Shown piece by piece: positions 24,502-36,090 of a stretch of 64,000 bases of DNA. Position 1 is the first letter of the stretch. Every line of letters starts with the position of its first letter. The DNA comes from Phascolomyces articulosus (Eukaryota; Mucoromycota; Mucoromycetes; Mucorales; Lichtheimiaceae), in assembly GCA_025677815.1 (NCBI GenBank), contig JAIXMP010000021.1:761847-825846 (forward strand), given 5' to 3'. Under the pieces are notes generated by a model. That model searched no databases. It saw only the letters and a program-made list of their open reading frames with translations, and was not told where the DNA came from. The position numbers were made by a program, and so were the translations under genes.

Positions 24502-27039
24502 TTTGGATGCAAATTTGAAAATAAGAATAAAGTGTATATAATGCGAAAGACCCAGATCTATAATATATCTCCGTAACAAACACAACAATAACAGAATGCT
24601 ATATATAGCAAAAAGAAATATTTTAAATGTGGTGTAAAAACTATTATTATCCCATACAGAAGATCCTTTGTTGTTATTAAATTTTTTTTTCCAAGATTGG
24701 GATGAAAGAAAACAATGGCGCTCAAGAGCGCCCTATGCAACCTTATTATTTATATATATAAAGACGTGTTGTGTATGACCTTTCCATATTTAGACATTCG
24801 GTTAAATGAATGATCCGCATGGTTTTTTTTTCTGTTTATGCATCATTGGCCACTCTCTTATTTTTCATTTTCGTCCAGTCAATAAATAAATAGAGAGAGT
24901 ATTAAACTGTGATAGCTGTTATCAATAATTACTATTATTTCTTGTGATTAAATATATAGAATTGACAACAATGATACAATCTATTTAGAATATATAATGC
25001 ATACTTACGTATCAGGATGTTAAGGAGAGTATATGCAGAAATTTTTGCCTCTCTTTCGAATAAAAAATATCACGAGATAAAGACTCATTGTGATAATATA
25101 ATCTTTACCACAATAAAACAATGGACAATGATAAAGAACACGAGCTATTTAAGACCTTTTTTATAATGATATACTTTGTACAATATTATAATAATGTACA
25201 ACGATTACTCCTTTCCTTATTATTATAATGAAAACGACAGGAATACTGTGGAATTATATCATCCTTTTGCTTACCAATAGTCTTTGAAGTGAAAGAACCT
25301 CATGTACACAAACTAGGATACTATAAAACAGCGTTTTAATGTGTAAAATGCAAGGCTTTGCAACGAATTCTTTCATTTTCTCACAATTCCAAATTCCGCA
25401 TCTTTTTATATGCAGCATGTCCTATTGGCGTGATTGTTAAAAAAATGTTGCTGTGTAATATTTGGCTATATCATACTTTTTATCATACACAATGTAACTT
25501 TTTTAATCATGATATAGGCCTTTTTTTTTTTTACTATATCTATGTCATTGTTATAAATACCATCAGTATAATGAGAAGTTTTCAACAAGTAGTTTTTAGC
25601 GTATTATATATATATTTGATAGCCTCTATTTTTACTACAGAGCATTTTCATGCTACATGCACAAGAGATTTATTATGTTACAACAATTGATTTGCATTGA
25701 CGCAACTATAGTATTTTATATCACACTGACAACAACAAAGTATATATCTAGGATAAAATGTCACATAATAAAAATATCAAGTATTTACCTAACACTCATT
25801 TTCTATCTCTTTGGTAATACAACGAATCACCAATAATTATATACTTTGTAATCTATGGTACCTTTGAAAAGTATAACATGGTCACATATTTTATTTTATA
25901 TATATGCTCGTGTAGAAATAAAAATGATGTACAAATACTAATAATTCATATATGTGACCAATGTGTTGTAGCATGGAGACTGAAGCTATGACATTTCATA
26001 TTTTTAACAGCTTACACATATTATACCATTTTTCTTTGCTTATATGGATGTGTAATAATTAAATACCTCATAGGAAAGGCCATCCAACATCTAGCGTAGT
26101 AGTATGGCAGATATATACTACTGTGACGAAAATATAAATATGAACATTTAGGTGCGACATAAACTGACTGTAAATGATGGTTTTATCAACCTTTTTAATC
26201 CATGCGATAGTGAGAAAAAGAAAAGCAAAGAAATATATAATATAGAAAAATAATTGTTTTTTTTCTGTGCCTATAAAATAGAATCCAAGAATTACATCAA
26301 CTATAAGGTTAACGAACAATAATACCTCTCTTGCACCAAAATAGCATGAGAAAAGTAAAAAGGGAAATCCACGATTTCTCATCTATAATTTGGTACACAG
26401 ATAAATCTTGGATAAGGTTGTACGAAATGTAGATATACACGAAACATTACCATATTCATCGATCTGCGCCACATTATTTAATAAAGTACGTATTTGCTAT
26501 TAACTCCATCAATCATATCCAAAATGGAATGACTTACCAAACTCAAAAACAACATCTTAGTACCTAGTTACTCACAATGAAGATGGTATAGTAACAAGAG
26601 CAAAACTATTAGTATATTCATCTTATTGCCTTCCCATTGTCGCTAATTAATAGTTTATATAAAAAAAATTAGAGAGTGCAAGCTAAATAAAATTTATCAA
26701 ATCATTCACGGGTCAATGGTAGATTTCACTTCTGGGGAAAAGATCTGGTTTGTAACACAATATACAAATAAAATCATCCATCGAATAAAATTATAACATT
26801 CCTTCTGTTTAATGCAAAAAGAAAATAGCGGAGGGCGGGACAAAAGAATTGGGTTCATTGGAAAAGTTTTGGTTCATCAAATAGTGCCTCTCTCTTTAAT
26901 TTTCTTTCTTCCTCTCTTTATTTCGTTCTTTTCGCCACCTTTATTCCTCTCTTTTCTTCATTTTCATCCTCATATTAACTGAAAAGCAATTGAATAACGG
27001 AGATTAATCGAAAAAGAACAGAACACTCGAAAATAAAGA
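24502..27039. other. Gene-poor spacer before the P450 gene
   Basis: AT-rich. A tiny signal-peptide-like ORF is at 25571-25690, and a 104-codon hydrophobic frame on the minus strand at 26382-26068 has no support beyond length. 26870-27039 is a pyrimidine-rich promoter/leader of the P450 gene. Confidence 0.5.
25571..25690 (+). CDS. Possible tiny secreted peptide (39 aa)
   Basis: MRSFQQVVFSVLYIYLIASI is a plausible signal peptide, followed by a short tail with two Cys (TCTRDLLCYNN) and TGA. A TATAAATAC motif lies about 20 bases upstream of the ATG, closer than a TATA box usually is. Could be chance. Confidence 0.18.
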   Translation: MRSFQQVVFSVLYIYLIASIFTTEHFHATCTRDLLCYNN

Positions 27040-29996
27040 ATGGAACAACTAGTACATTTCTTCAAGGATTATATCCTACCCCAATGGAAGCATAATCGAC
27101 GATCTATTACAGCAGTATCTGCAGCTATTTATGTTGTTTATACAGTCTATCAAAAAATTAACAGGCCACCTAAAAGATTACGACATATCCCATATATTAA
27201 TGGTATTGATACACTTACCAGTTTCTTCAAGAAAATACCCCTTGATAAAGTTACAGATGAAGTGGCCCTTCCATTAGTTCTCGAGACAGACCATGGTTTA
27301 TATTCGGTAAGTTTTTTTTTTGTCGAAAAAAAAAAAAAGTTGGTTTATTTCTATTTTGTTTTCCCGCAAAATCATAAAAAGCGCTTCGGAGGAAAATGTG
27401 TAAATAAGACCGCGCACCCTACCGTCTTTATACAATATACAGATTTTTTTAATTGTATACCTTTGTACTGCTTTATACATATTTGGTTAACCTATTTTTT
27501 ATTGACTATAATAATAATGCCTTTTCCAAATCCTTCTTTTATTATTACTATATATGAACACCATCAACCAACGATAGAGAATAACCCCAGCTGGATGGCA
27601 AGTTGTCATTAGTGATCCTGCCATTGCAAAAGAATATCTATTCGATGCTAGTAAGTATATTGTTATGATGTACAATCATTTTATCAGCCAAAAGGACATA
27701 TGCTGTCCAACATAAAAAAACAATAAGAGATCAACTGATGTCATCTTCTTTTATAGATACTTTCCCCAAAGTCCCATTGAACAAACATTTTGAAGGCACT
27801 GTTATCGGAAGATTCATTATTGGTCCTAATATCCTATTTTTATCTGTATGTCGATTATTTTTATTCATTGACAATTAGTATTAAAACAATTGATAAAATG
27901 GGAAAAAGTATAGTGTATTTAATAATATATTATGATCAATTGATGATTTATATAGGGTCAACATTGGAAGAATCAACGCAAGGTATTAAAATAGTAATAT
28001 ATAGTTATGTAAAAAAAAAAGAAACAAACAAACAGATGAAATTCTTATTAACTCCTGAACAACACAAAATTAAGATTGCCAATCCAGCATTTCATCGATC
28101 CATGCCATTGCAAGTCTTTGGTAAACTTACTGATAAATTATTTAGTGTTATGGATCAATCCAATGGAAAATCTATCGATGCTTATGATTTGATGGAAAGG
28201 TAAAGAAAAAAATATTCATATATCACCCTGGTCGCTTTTTTTTTTTAGTTTTAGTTTTATCTGCATGTGACCATACAGATTTGATAATAAGACATATATA
28301 AATAATTTTTTAGATGGACACTCGATGCAATCGGAAATGCCAGCTTTGGTATGTTATATTATGCGAGAACGTAGGAGGGATGAGAGGTGCTTAAATAAAT
28401 ATAAACACATGGAATTGACTGATTTTTTCCCCTATCTTCTATTTATAATAATATAATACACATAATAGGATTCGATTTCGGTGCCGTTACAGATAGTAAT
28501 AATGAATGGGTCCATCGTTATAATGATGTTGTAGAAGCAACAATAGATCCACTTTATGCATTTTTACCTGTTCTTGAACGAAAATACCTTGATTGGTTCC
28601 CCAATCGAAAGAAAATCCATGATGAATTGTCCGTCTTTTTGGATATGATTCAACATATCATTGATGAAAAACGAAGAAAATTAGCTGATCCTTCACGTGA
28701 TCGTTCGCAAGAAACTAAAAAAGAAAAAGATCTTCTTCAAATGATGATGGAAAGTGGAGAAGATGAAAATGGTGCTGTTTTAACAGATGAAGAACTCAAG
28801 GTACAAAACAATGCATAAAATTTACTGGACATATCTAAATTTTGCTTTTCTTTATTTTCTCTATATTTATGACATTCCCTTTTATGATATTAGAGCAATA
28901 TGTGCGTATTCTTTTTTGCAGGACATGATACAACCACTTCTGCTCTTTCTTTTGCAATTTATTATCTTGCAAAGCATCCTGTAAGTTATGATACAAAAAA
29001 AAAGAAGCTGGGGAAAAGAGATCATCGAAGAGGGCGGAAAAAAAGTCAATGATCTTTTAAAGGGAATAGTATATATCGAATAGAAGGTAGAAAAAAAGCA
29101 TAAGACGACTGCAATGTAACAAGATAATTTTATAATAATTTTTCATAGGAAATGCAAGAACGTGCAAGAGAAGAAGCACAAAGAGTACTCGGAAACGAAC
29201 CAAGAAACATTCGTCCCACTGTTGAACAATCAAGAGAAATGACATATATTGAACAAATCATTAAAGAGGTAAATAAAATATCTATCTATGGACTTTTATC
29301 ATAAAATTAATATTCTCTTGGTAAACCAAAATATTGATTGATTCGGGTATTATATTCTATCTATTTTTTTTAGGTTCTCCGTATTGCAGGACCAGCTGAT
29401 TCTCTTATTAGTCGTAAAGCTAACAAGGATACTGAATTAGGTGGTGTTTTTATCCCCAAAGGAACTGATGTTACGCTCAGGTAAGTAATTCATTGATAGA
29501 TATTATTGATAATTGAGAAAAAAAATGGAAGATTCTGATAGGGTTTTTTTTAATTAAAATTAATATACGCAAAAATTTGTCATTATTAGTATTTATAATC
29601 TTCAAAGAAATCCAAGAGTCTGGAATAATCCTGAAAAATTTGATCCTGAACGATTTGCACCTGGTGGTGAAGCAGAAGGAAAAGATGCCAATGCTTGGAT
29701 TCCATTTAGTTCAGGATCTCGTATTTGTATTGGAATGAACTTTAGTTTATCTGAGCAGCGATTCTTATTGCCCATGTTATGTAAGTTTTTTTTTTCACTC
29801 TAATTTATATATGAAAGATTGAAAAGATAAGCAGTAATTGTTACTTACTTGCTTATAAATAATAATAATAATAGTACGAAAATATAAATGGTCTTTACCC
29901 AAGGATTCTATTCATCACGAAAAAATCGTTATTGAACTTGGATTAGGCGTTATCAGTCCAATTGATTTTAATGTGGTGTTTGAAAGACTATATTAA
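27040..29996 (+). CDS. Cytochrome P450 monooxygenase, 12 exons
   Basis: Exons 27040-27306, 27578-27650, 27757-27845, 27956-27982, 28075-28199, 28314-28348, 28469-28800, 28894-28980, 29149-29268, 29374-29480, 29590-29780 and 29875-29996 give 524 residues with all phases consistent. A hydrophobic N-terminal segment (SITAVSAAIYVVYTVYQ) would anchor it in the ER. Family motifs are complete: WKNQRKIANPAFHRS (C-helix), AGHDTTTSA (I-helix oxygen site), KEVLRI (ExxR), DPERF, and the heme loop FSSGSRICIGMNFS with its Cys ligand. It hydroxylates an unknown hydrophobic substrate using a P450 reductase. Exon 4 is only 27 bp (GQHWKNQRK). Exons 9-12 and the 3' UTR are repeated as a decayed copy at 34557-35335. 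Mucoralean P450s are lineage-specific, so no subfamily is assigned. Confidence 0.93.
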
Positions 29997-30678
29997 TCTA
30001 ATGTAGCATCATAAGAAATCGCGTCGTGCACATAGTAATATGTAACTTTTTATTATTATTATACGTAAATACCCTCTGTATTATGCTATATAGTAGTGAC
30101 TGATGTTATCATTATTATTAGTTATAAACATCTGTATTTCATATTATATGTATTTTTATAAAGTAATCCATTTATTTCTTATGTAATATCCTATTATCTC
30201 TATAAAGATATATACTATATTTTATATTTCCAATGATTGGGAAAGTGATGTAATACTGCCTCCTAATGATAGTTAGCATCAAAAAACCATATTATCAAAT
30301 TATTTTTATAATTATACATAGTTTAGTATGGGGTAAGAGCATTGCAAGCTTATTAATAAATAGCTTATCTTTCACTGCAGAATAATAGTATTCATGAAAT
30401 ATATATACTTGTATTTAAAATTACTTTCGAAAATATTCGATGTGTTAGCATTCCTACACTGTCATTATAATTACATTCTTGTTCATTTTATTTCTAGGTA
30501 ACACGGTTGCCATAGCAACGAAAATTGTTATCAACAAACCAAACTTATTTTTAACAAAGAGGCTGAAGACCTGGCTTATTTGCGGCACACTTCGTTTACT
30601 TTGTGTAACCGTTTGCCATGAAAATAAAAAGAAGTGGTTTGTTCTTGTTTCGAAACACTTCTTTCTTTACTTTACTCA
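29997..30678. other. P450 3' UTR and F-box upstream region
   Basis: The first 200 bases resemble 35340-35520 downstream of the P450 pseudogene (ATTATTATTA-rich, similar order of motifs). The second half, with the X-box at 30506-30519, has no counterpart there. Confidence 0.55.
30506..30519. promoter_or_regulatory. X-box (RFX-type binding site) upstream of the F-box gene
   Basis: GTTGCCATAGCAAC fits the X-box consensus GTNRCC-(0-3N)-RGYAAC exactly, with a 2-base spacer. In fungi such sites are bound by RFX proteins (Crt1, Sak1), often as repressors of DNA-damage or cell-cycle genes. It lies about 160 bases upstream of the ATG at 30679. Binding is inferred from the consensus only. Confidence 0.6.
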
Positions 30679-32450
30679 ATGTCGAAACGAGCAGCCAATA
30701 CAATGGTAGAGAAGAATCCAAAACGCAACAAAAATCAAGATATTACTGATTTCACGGATGAAAACTTGCATAATAATGGTAGTGAACCCTTGCAACCCAA
30801 ACTTGAACGCGAACAAGACGCGTTTGTGAATACCAGATTCGACAACAAGGATCGAGTTACAGAAAAATGCAACAAAGCAACAGAAAAAAATAATAAACAA
30901 TTCGATATCATTGCCCATTTGTCGCAGGAGATTGTTAACCTCGTTTTGCAGGAACTATGGCAAGAACAGTGTTTTGAACTACTTGCTGTATCGAAGGCAT
31001 GGCGCGACAAAGTTTCCGCATATGCATCGGTATGGAGAACCATTGAAATTCGAGGTGACGAGGATTGCGTTAAAAATATTATTCGTTTACTCCCTTACGT
31101 TTGTGAACATGTCGTCGAACTGTCAGAAATCTACGGTGGTTTATTATCTAATGCACTTTACGCCCAGATTGCAAAAGGTGGATTTAGCAAGCTTCAAAGA
31201 CTATATTTGGTATGTACATGGAGGGTGATCAAAAACTGAAAGGGTGGTGGTAATAAAAGTGAATGGAAAGGAATTAATTATTAAAAGAAAATGGTGTGAT
31301 ATTTGTTTTTAAAATAAATTAGGATAATCAATTGGATTCATCTGTTCCAACACTTATCGTTGCGCTTTCACAAGTCGCAAAAACACTAGAGTGTCTGACG
31401 ATTAACATAGATAATATCCCCGCAGCAGTTGATCAAAAGAAGATTTTTGACACATGCACGGAATTGCGTAGTTTGATCATCGATCACGATACACCTACTG
31501 CACTGGAAATAATAGAATCAAGTTGCAAACGACTCGAACGGTTCTGTATTGGTAAATCACACTTTTGCAACAAATTCAAAGAAGGGAATGTTACCATGAA
31601 CGAAAAAAGAAAACATCATCGACAGTTGAGGTCTAGTTCATCCACTTTTACGGGTATCCAAGATTTTGCATTAAATATTCATAAAAACCCAAAAAGGTAT
31701 ATACCAATCATTCAACGAAATCAAGCCACGATTCAGACACTGTACTTGGATATTTGGAATGCTGCATATGATACGGATGAAGACGAACTAAAATATAGAG
31801 AAGATTGGGAATTATTGGGGGATTCCTGCAAGTTTCCAAATCTACAATCACTCAGCATTCACAGCGACTGTATAATGTTTAAACCTCTGATGGCTCGAGT
31901 AATACGAAACTCGCCAAACATACGAGCGTTAATATTTGATACCGTCTTTTTAGAAGAATTAGATCAAGAATTTCTTACGGCGATCACAACTTTATCGAGT
32001 CTACAAATGCTAGAGGTTGATGGAGAAACTGGAGGCGAAGAAGACTTACGAGTTATTTTTGATGCCATGGCACCCAAAGGAAAAACAGATACATCCACAT
32101 TAGAGTCTGTCAAATTTACATCCATCGATTTCGATCTGCGGGGTATCATCGATTCTCTTGCTAATATTCCAACAATACGACATCTTGAATTCGGATATTT
32201 AATATCTGAATCTAATGAGAGAGAATGTTTGGATCATCTATGCTCAAGATTTCAATCCCATCCTGGTATTCGCTCTCTCTCGTTTAAAGAAGTTGATAAT
32301 ATTGATGATGAAATGCTGGTCCATTTGGCTGCTATTGAAGGACTTGAATCCCTTCATTTAGAAGACATATGCTGGATTACTCCTCAAGGATGGTCGGTTT
32401 TTGATGATTCATCTGTCAAGCTAACCACAGTACGATGCAATAGAAATTAA
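30679..32450 (+). CDS. F-box protein with leucine-rich-repeat-like C-terminus
   Basis: Exons 30679-31209 and 31323-32450 (intron 31210-31322) give 552 residues. After a charged, low-complexity N-terminus comes an F-box (IAHLSQEIVNLVLQELW, LAVSKAWRDKVSAYASVWRT) which would bind Skp1 in an SCF ubiquitin ligase. The remainder has irregular Leu-rich repeats (LRSLIIDHDTPTALEIIESS, FPNLQSLSIHSDC, LESLHLEDICWITPQGWSVF) expected to bind substrates. Large F-box/LRR families are typical of mucoralean fungi. The MSK start is preferred because the frame upstream has no ATG. The gene lies inside one copy of a tandem duplication and is absent from the other. Confidence 0.88.
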
Positions 32451-34556
32451 ATACCCTTTTGTACAAAAGTTTCTGTAATAAACAAAAGTATAATTTATAG
32501 CAATCACCTTTACTTTTTTAGTTTCTTTTGATAAACCTCGTTTCTGTCAGATAACCCTCGCCCTCCCCTTTTTTTAGGAAAAAATTGTTTGATATTATCT
32601 CGAAATACTTATCTCTCTCTCTTACTCTCTCTATTATAATATATATAACTTTGAGCTTATTAAACTTTTACTCATAGCAGCAAGCTAATGGTCACCATGG
32701 AGAGTGATAAAGAGTAAATTGGTATTATAACTTTGTTCAAGAAAGAGAAAATATATTCGTTGTTTTCTGATACAGCAAATTCTTCTTGCCCTATTTTTTT
32801 TCTCTTTCTTCTCTTACAATAATCGATTTTTCTTTTTTTTTTTTTTTTACTTGACCTTTTTATTCCCCTTTTGACGAGAAGAGGAGATATAAATAAAATG
32901 AACGTGGAAAGAAGAATGAATATTATATATATTATGTATAGTATGCATAAATGTTAAATGATATATAAAAACATGTGTAAGTTAATAGTAAAAAGTTCTA
33001 CATAAAATAATAAAAATGATAATTCATATGATCTATTTCAACCGCAAATGGTGAGCAAGACCAAAATAAAAAAACAACATTACTCTTTTTGGGTCTTTTA
33101 TTCATTTTTCAAATTACCGACTTTGTATACTACCTTTTCGATACTACATTTACTATTTAAAACAAATTGTAGCCCATGGTCATTTGATTATTCAAGAGTA
33201 TAAATGGATCTTGAGGTCTTCCAAGGTTCCGAAATAATATGCTACGTACTGTAACTTATGTAGATACCATAATCGATTCATCATTTATTTTTACTACGTA
33301 TGTTGGAAATTTGCAATGGGATCCATTGACAATCAAAATCATGGATGAAGGAACTTTAAAAAAAGGAAGGGGGAAGAGAGATAAGGAGTAAAGAGAAATG
33401 TGTATCATTTGACAAAAATCATATAGAAAAGCGAATGCATTAATCAATTTCGACACTACTACATTCCTAGTTATGGCAGGAACATTTACTACAATCATAG
33501 CATTAACTGCTGGGAGAAAAATCCCCTCAAAAACCAAAAAAGCATAAGACTAGAGGAACTGGATAATATCAGCGAATACACTTAGAGAGAGATCGATTCA
33601 TCCATCTCTAATTATCACAACGGTAAAAGAACTTATGCAACTTCAATGACTCGATTGCTTATAATTTATTATCATATATCAATCATTCCAGCAGTAATGC
33701 ACGATAACTATAGAATGCCAAGTCTACAGTGATGCATTTGAGATGGTTCTAAAAATGGAAACTCTAAGAATTCCATTAGCTGTATACGTAGCTGCTTCGT
33801 TTGATTGGACTATTTGGATCAGGCATGGAAATTCCTACCAACAACTGATAATGATGTAGGGTGTTGATAATTCAATGTTCGAGATAGCCATAATTGGAAG
33901 AAACATATGGAAAAAAAAATACAAAGAGGGTGTTAAACCTGTTTATTCCTGTCGATGAATATCTATCAGTCACTCATCAGTTTGAGTATAATCCATGTTC
34001 TTTTTCAAAAAAATGGTTGTATTTTACACAAAAAAAAGGTGTTACTTGGTAAGAAAGAAAATTAACTTAAATTGATCTTTATATCCATCCAAGAACCAAC
34101 AATTAATAACACAACATATTCAAACGAAAGAGATAATACGAATATCAATATTACCGCTGGTTTCACTTAGATTTTTTACATATTATTGAATCATTGTTCA
34201 TTGTTGTATAAACATAAAATATTACCCTCCTTACTGCTCTGTAAAAAAAAGATGCTATGTTAAAAAGATTAAATTTCTATTGTTGTATATAAATTAAAAA
34301 TAAAAAAAGAAGACATAGTTGTGTAAGTGCTATTATTATCAATGGAGGTTATTTACTCTGCTGTTAGGGGGGGTACGGGAGAGATAAATAGGATATTGAA
34401 GAAAGAGAGAGAGGGGGGGGGTGGGAGAGAAGAAGGGGAATTAGGTCCGTCCGTGATCTTCTATAAGAAATATTGATATTGAATAAAAAAAAAAGTGCGT
34501 TACGTATTAAATGACGGTAGCGTAACGAAATAATTATCTCATAATTTTTTTTATAT
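32451..34556. other. Spacer between F-box gene and P450 pseudogene
   Basis: 32500-32970 is the 5' member of a repeat pair with about 35600-36090. 32971-34430 shows no gene and no recognisable remnants of P450 exons 1-8. 34445-34556 resembles intron 8 of the functional P450. Confidence 0.5.
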
Positions 34557-34945
34557 GAAATACAAGAACGTGTTAGTCGAGAAGAAGCAAATAAGATTGC
34601 TCGGAAATGAACAAAGAAATGTTGAACAATAGTCACAAGAAATGTAAATAATGAAAATCTATCTATTGACTCTTATGTGCCATAGTAAAGACACTCTTTT
34701 ATTGAACAAAGAATTAAATAGTAATACTTCATCTATCTTATTAAGTTATAAGTATATCGCAGGACCAGCTGATTCTGTTACGAGTCGTACAACTATAATA
34801 TATCAAGAATACGGAATTAGGTAGGTGGTGTTTTTATCCCCAAAGGAACTGGTGTGTTACGCTCAGGTATTTTCACTGATACATAGAGGATATTGATAGT
34901 TAAAAAAAGAGTGAATAAAGTATTTATAAAGAGAAAGAAGGGGAT

Positions 34946-35014
<69 letters not shown>

Positions 35015-35335
35015 ACAAGATTCTGACAGCTTTTTTTATTAAAAATATACAACAAATATACACAACAACAATTTTGTTGTTATTAGTAATTATAATCAGC
35101 ATTAAAGAAAATCCTCGAGTTTGGGATTATCCTGAACGATTTTCATCTGAGGGTGAAGTTGAATATAAATGTAGCTGATATCTTGATAACATTTATTAGT
35201 TCAGAATCTCGTATATATTATTCCATGGTCATTAATCAACAAGGATTCTATTCATCATGATGAACAGCTGATTATTATTGAATTTGTATTAGTTAGTATT
35301 ATCAGTTCGGTTGGTTTTTAACACAGTATTTGAAG
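34557..35335 (+). pseudogene. Decayed cytochrome P450 copy (exons 9-12 only)
   Basis: Four blocks align in order to exons 9-12 of the P450 at 27040-29996: 34557-34650 (GAAATACAAGAACGTG...), 34752-34866 (...GCAGGACCAGCTGATTCT...GGTGTTTTTATCCCCAAAGG), 35083-35216 and 35228-35335 (...AAGGATTCTATTCATCATG...). Frameshifts and stops are present, for example after the first block. The heme loop is destroyed: the functional FSSGSRICIG reads FISSESRIYYS here, so the heme Cys is Tyr and the preceding Gly is Glu. A long GA microsatellite has grown in the intron between the second and third blocks. Exons 1-8 are missing. It is part of a larger duplicated segment. Confidence 0.9.
34951..35012. repeat. (GA)31 microsatellite
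   Basis: Thirty-one uninterrupted GA units inside what was intron 10 of the P450 pseudogene. Confidence 0.97.
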
Positions 35336-36090
35336 TATTATTTTCATTTGTGACAGCAAATTTGTAGGTTGTCGTCGTGGTAACTAATTTTTTTATATTA
35401 TATCTATATACTAGTAGTTGTTGTTGTTAGTATCACTGTTATATATACATTTATTATAAAATATTTCATCTATTTATTCCTTATTGTAGTATTCTGTACA
35501 TATAGAAATAATATTAATCTACATACCCGATCTATTTATTGACCGCCAAGACCCAACACAATGGGAGAGATACTGCTCGAGTATAAATCTCAATTCTCGG
35601 TTCCCCTATTTTTTTAGTTCTCTCCCTTAACTTTTGACAGCCTCGTTTCTGTCAAATTACCCCAGCTTGATATTTATCTCGAGATACCCTTATAATTATC
35701 TCCTCTTCTCTCTCTCTATAATTCTATATCTATACAATCTTTGAGTTCATTAAACTTTCACGCGTAATAATCAATCAATGATCTACCATTTAAGATTATT
35801 CTAATGAATGATACGTAAACTGTAAATTGTTGATATTAGTAAGAGAAAGAATGTGAAAAATATATATTCATTGTTTTATTTTAAGTTTGTAGATGCAGCT
35901 TATGCTTCTCTCTCTCCTCTTGACTTTTTTTTTTTTTTTTTTTTTTTACATTTTTACATTCCCCTTTTGACAAGAAGAGAGGAGACTTCTGATAGAACGA
36001 ACAAGAAAAAGAAGAACGATTGTTATATATATAAAGTGGAGTATGCATGCTTTCTTCTATATATGTTAAAAAGATATATGTATTTATATA
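35336..36090. repeat. Downstream half of the duplicated segment (paired with 29997-30200 and 32500-32970)
   Basis: From about 35600 the sequence follows 32510 onward: GCCTCGTTTCTGTCAAATTA against ACCTCGTTTCTGTCAGATAA, then TATCTCGAGATACC against TATCTCGAAATACT, a TTGAG(C/T)T(T/C)ATTAAACTTT block, a long T run followed by ATTCCCCTTTTGAC(A/G)AGAAGAG, and GTATGCAT near the end. 35340-35520 resembles the 3' UTR of the functional P450. Between the two tracts only about 80 bases remain, where the other copy carries the F-box gene. Confidence 0.8.

Noticed and set aside
26068..26382. 104-codon hydrophobic minus-strand ORF
   Set aside because: AT-rich DNA readily gives Phe/Ile/Tyr-rich frames; no conserved motif and no neighbouring exons.
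26382..26720. Possible tRNA or RNA gene in spacers such as this one
   Set aside because: No A-box/B-box pair or cloverleaf was found here or elsewhere by eye; a tRNAscan run would decide.
33256..33537. 93-codon minus-strand ORF between F-box gene and P450 pseudogene
   Set aside because: No motif, no splice partners, and no similarity to P450 exons 1-8 expected there from the duplication.
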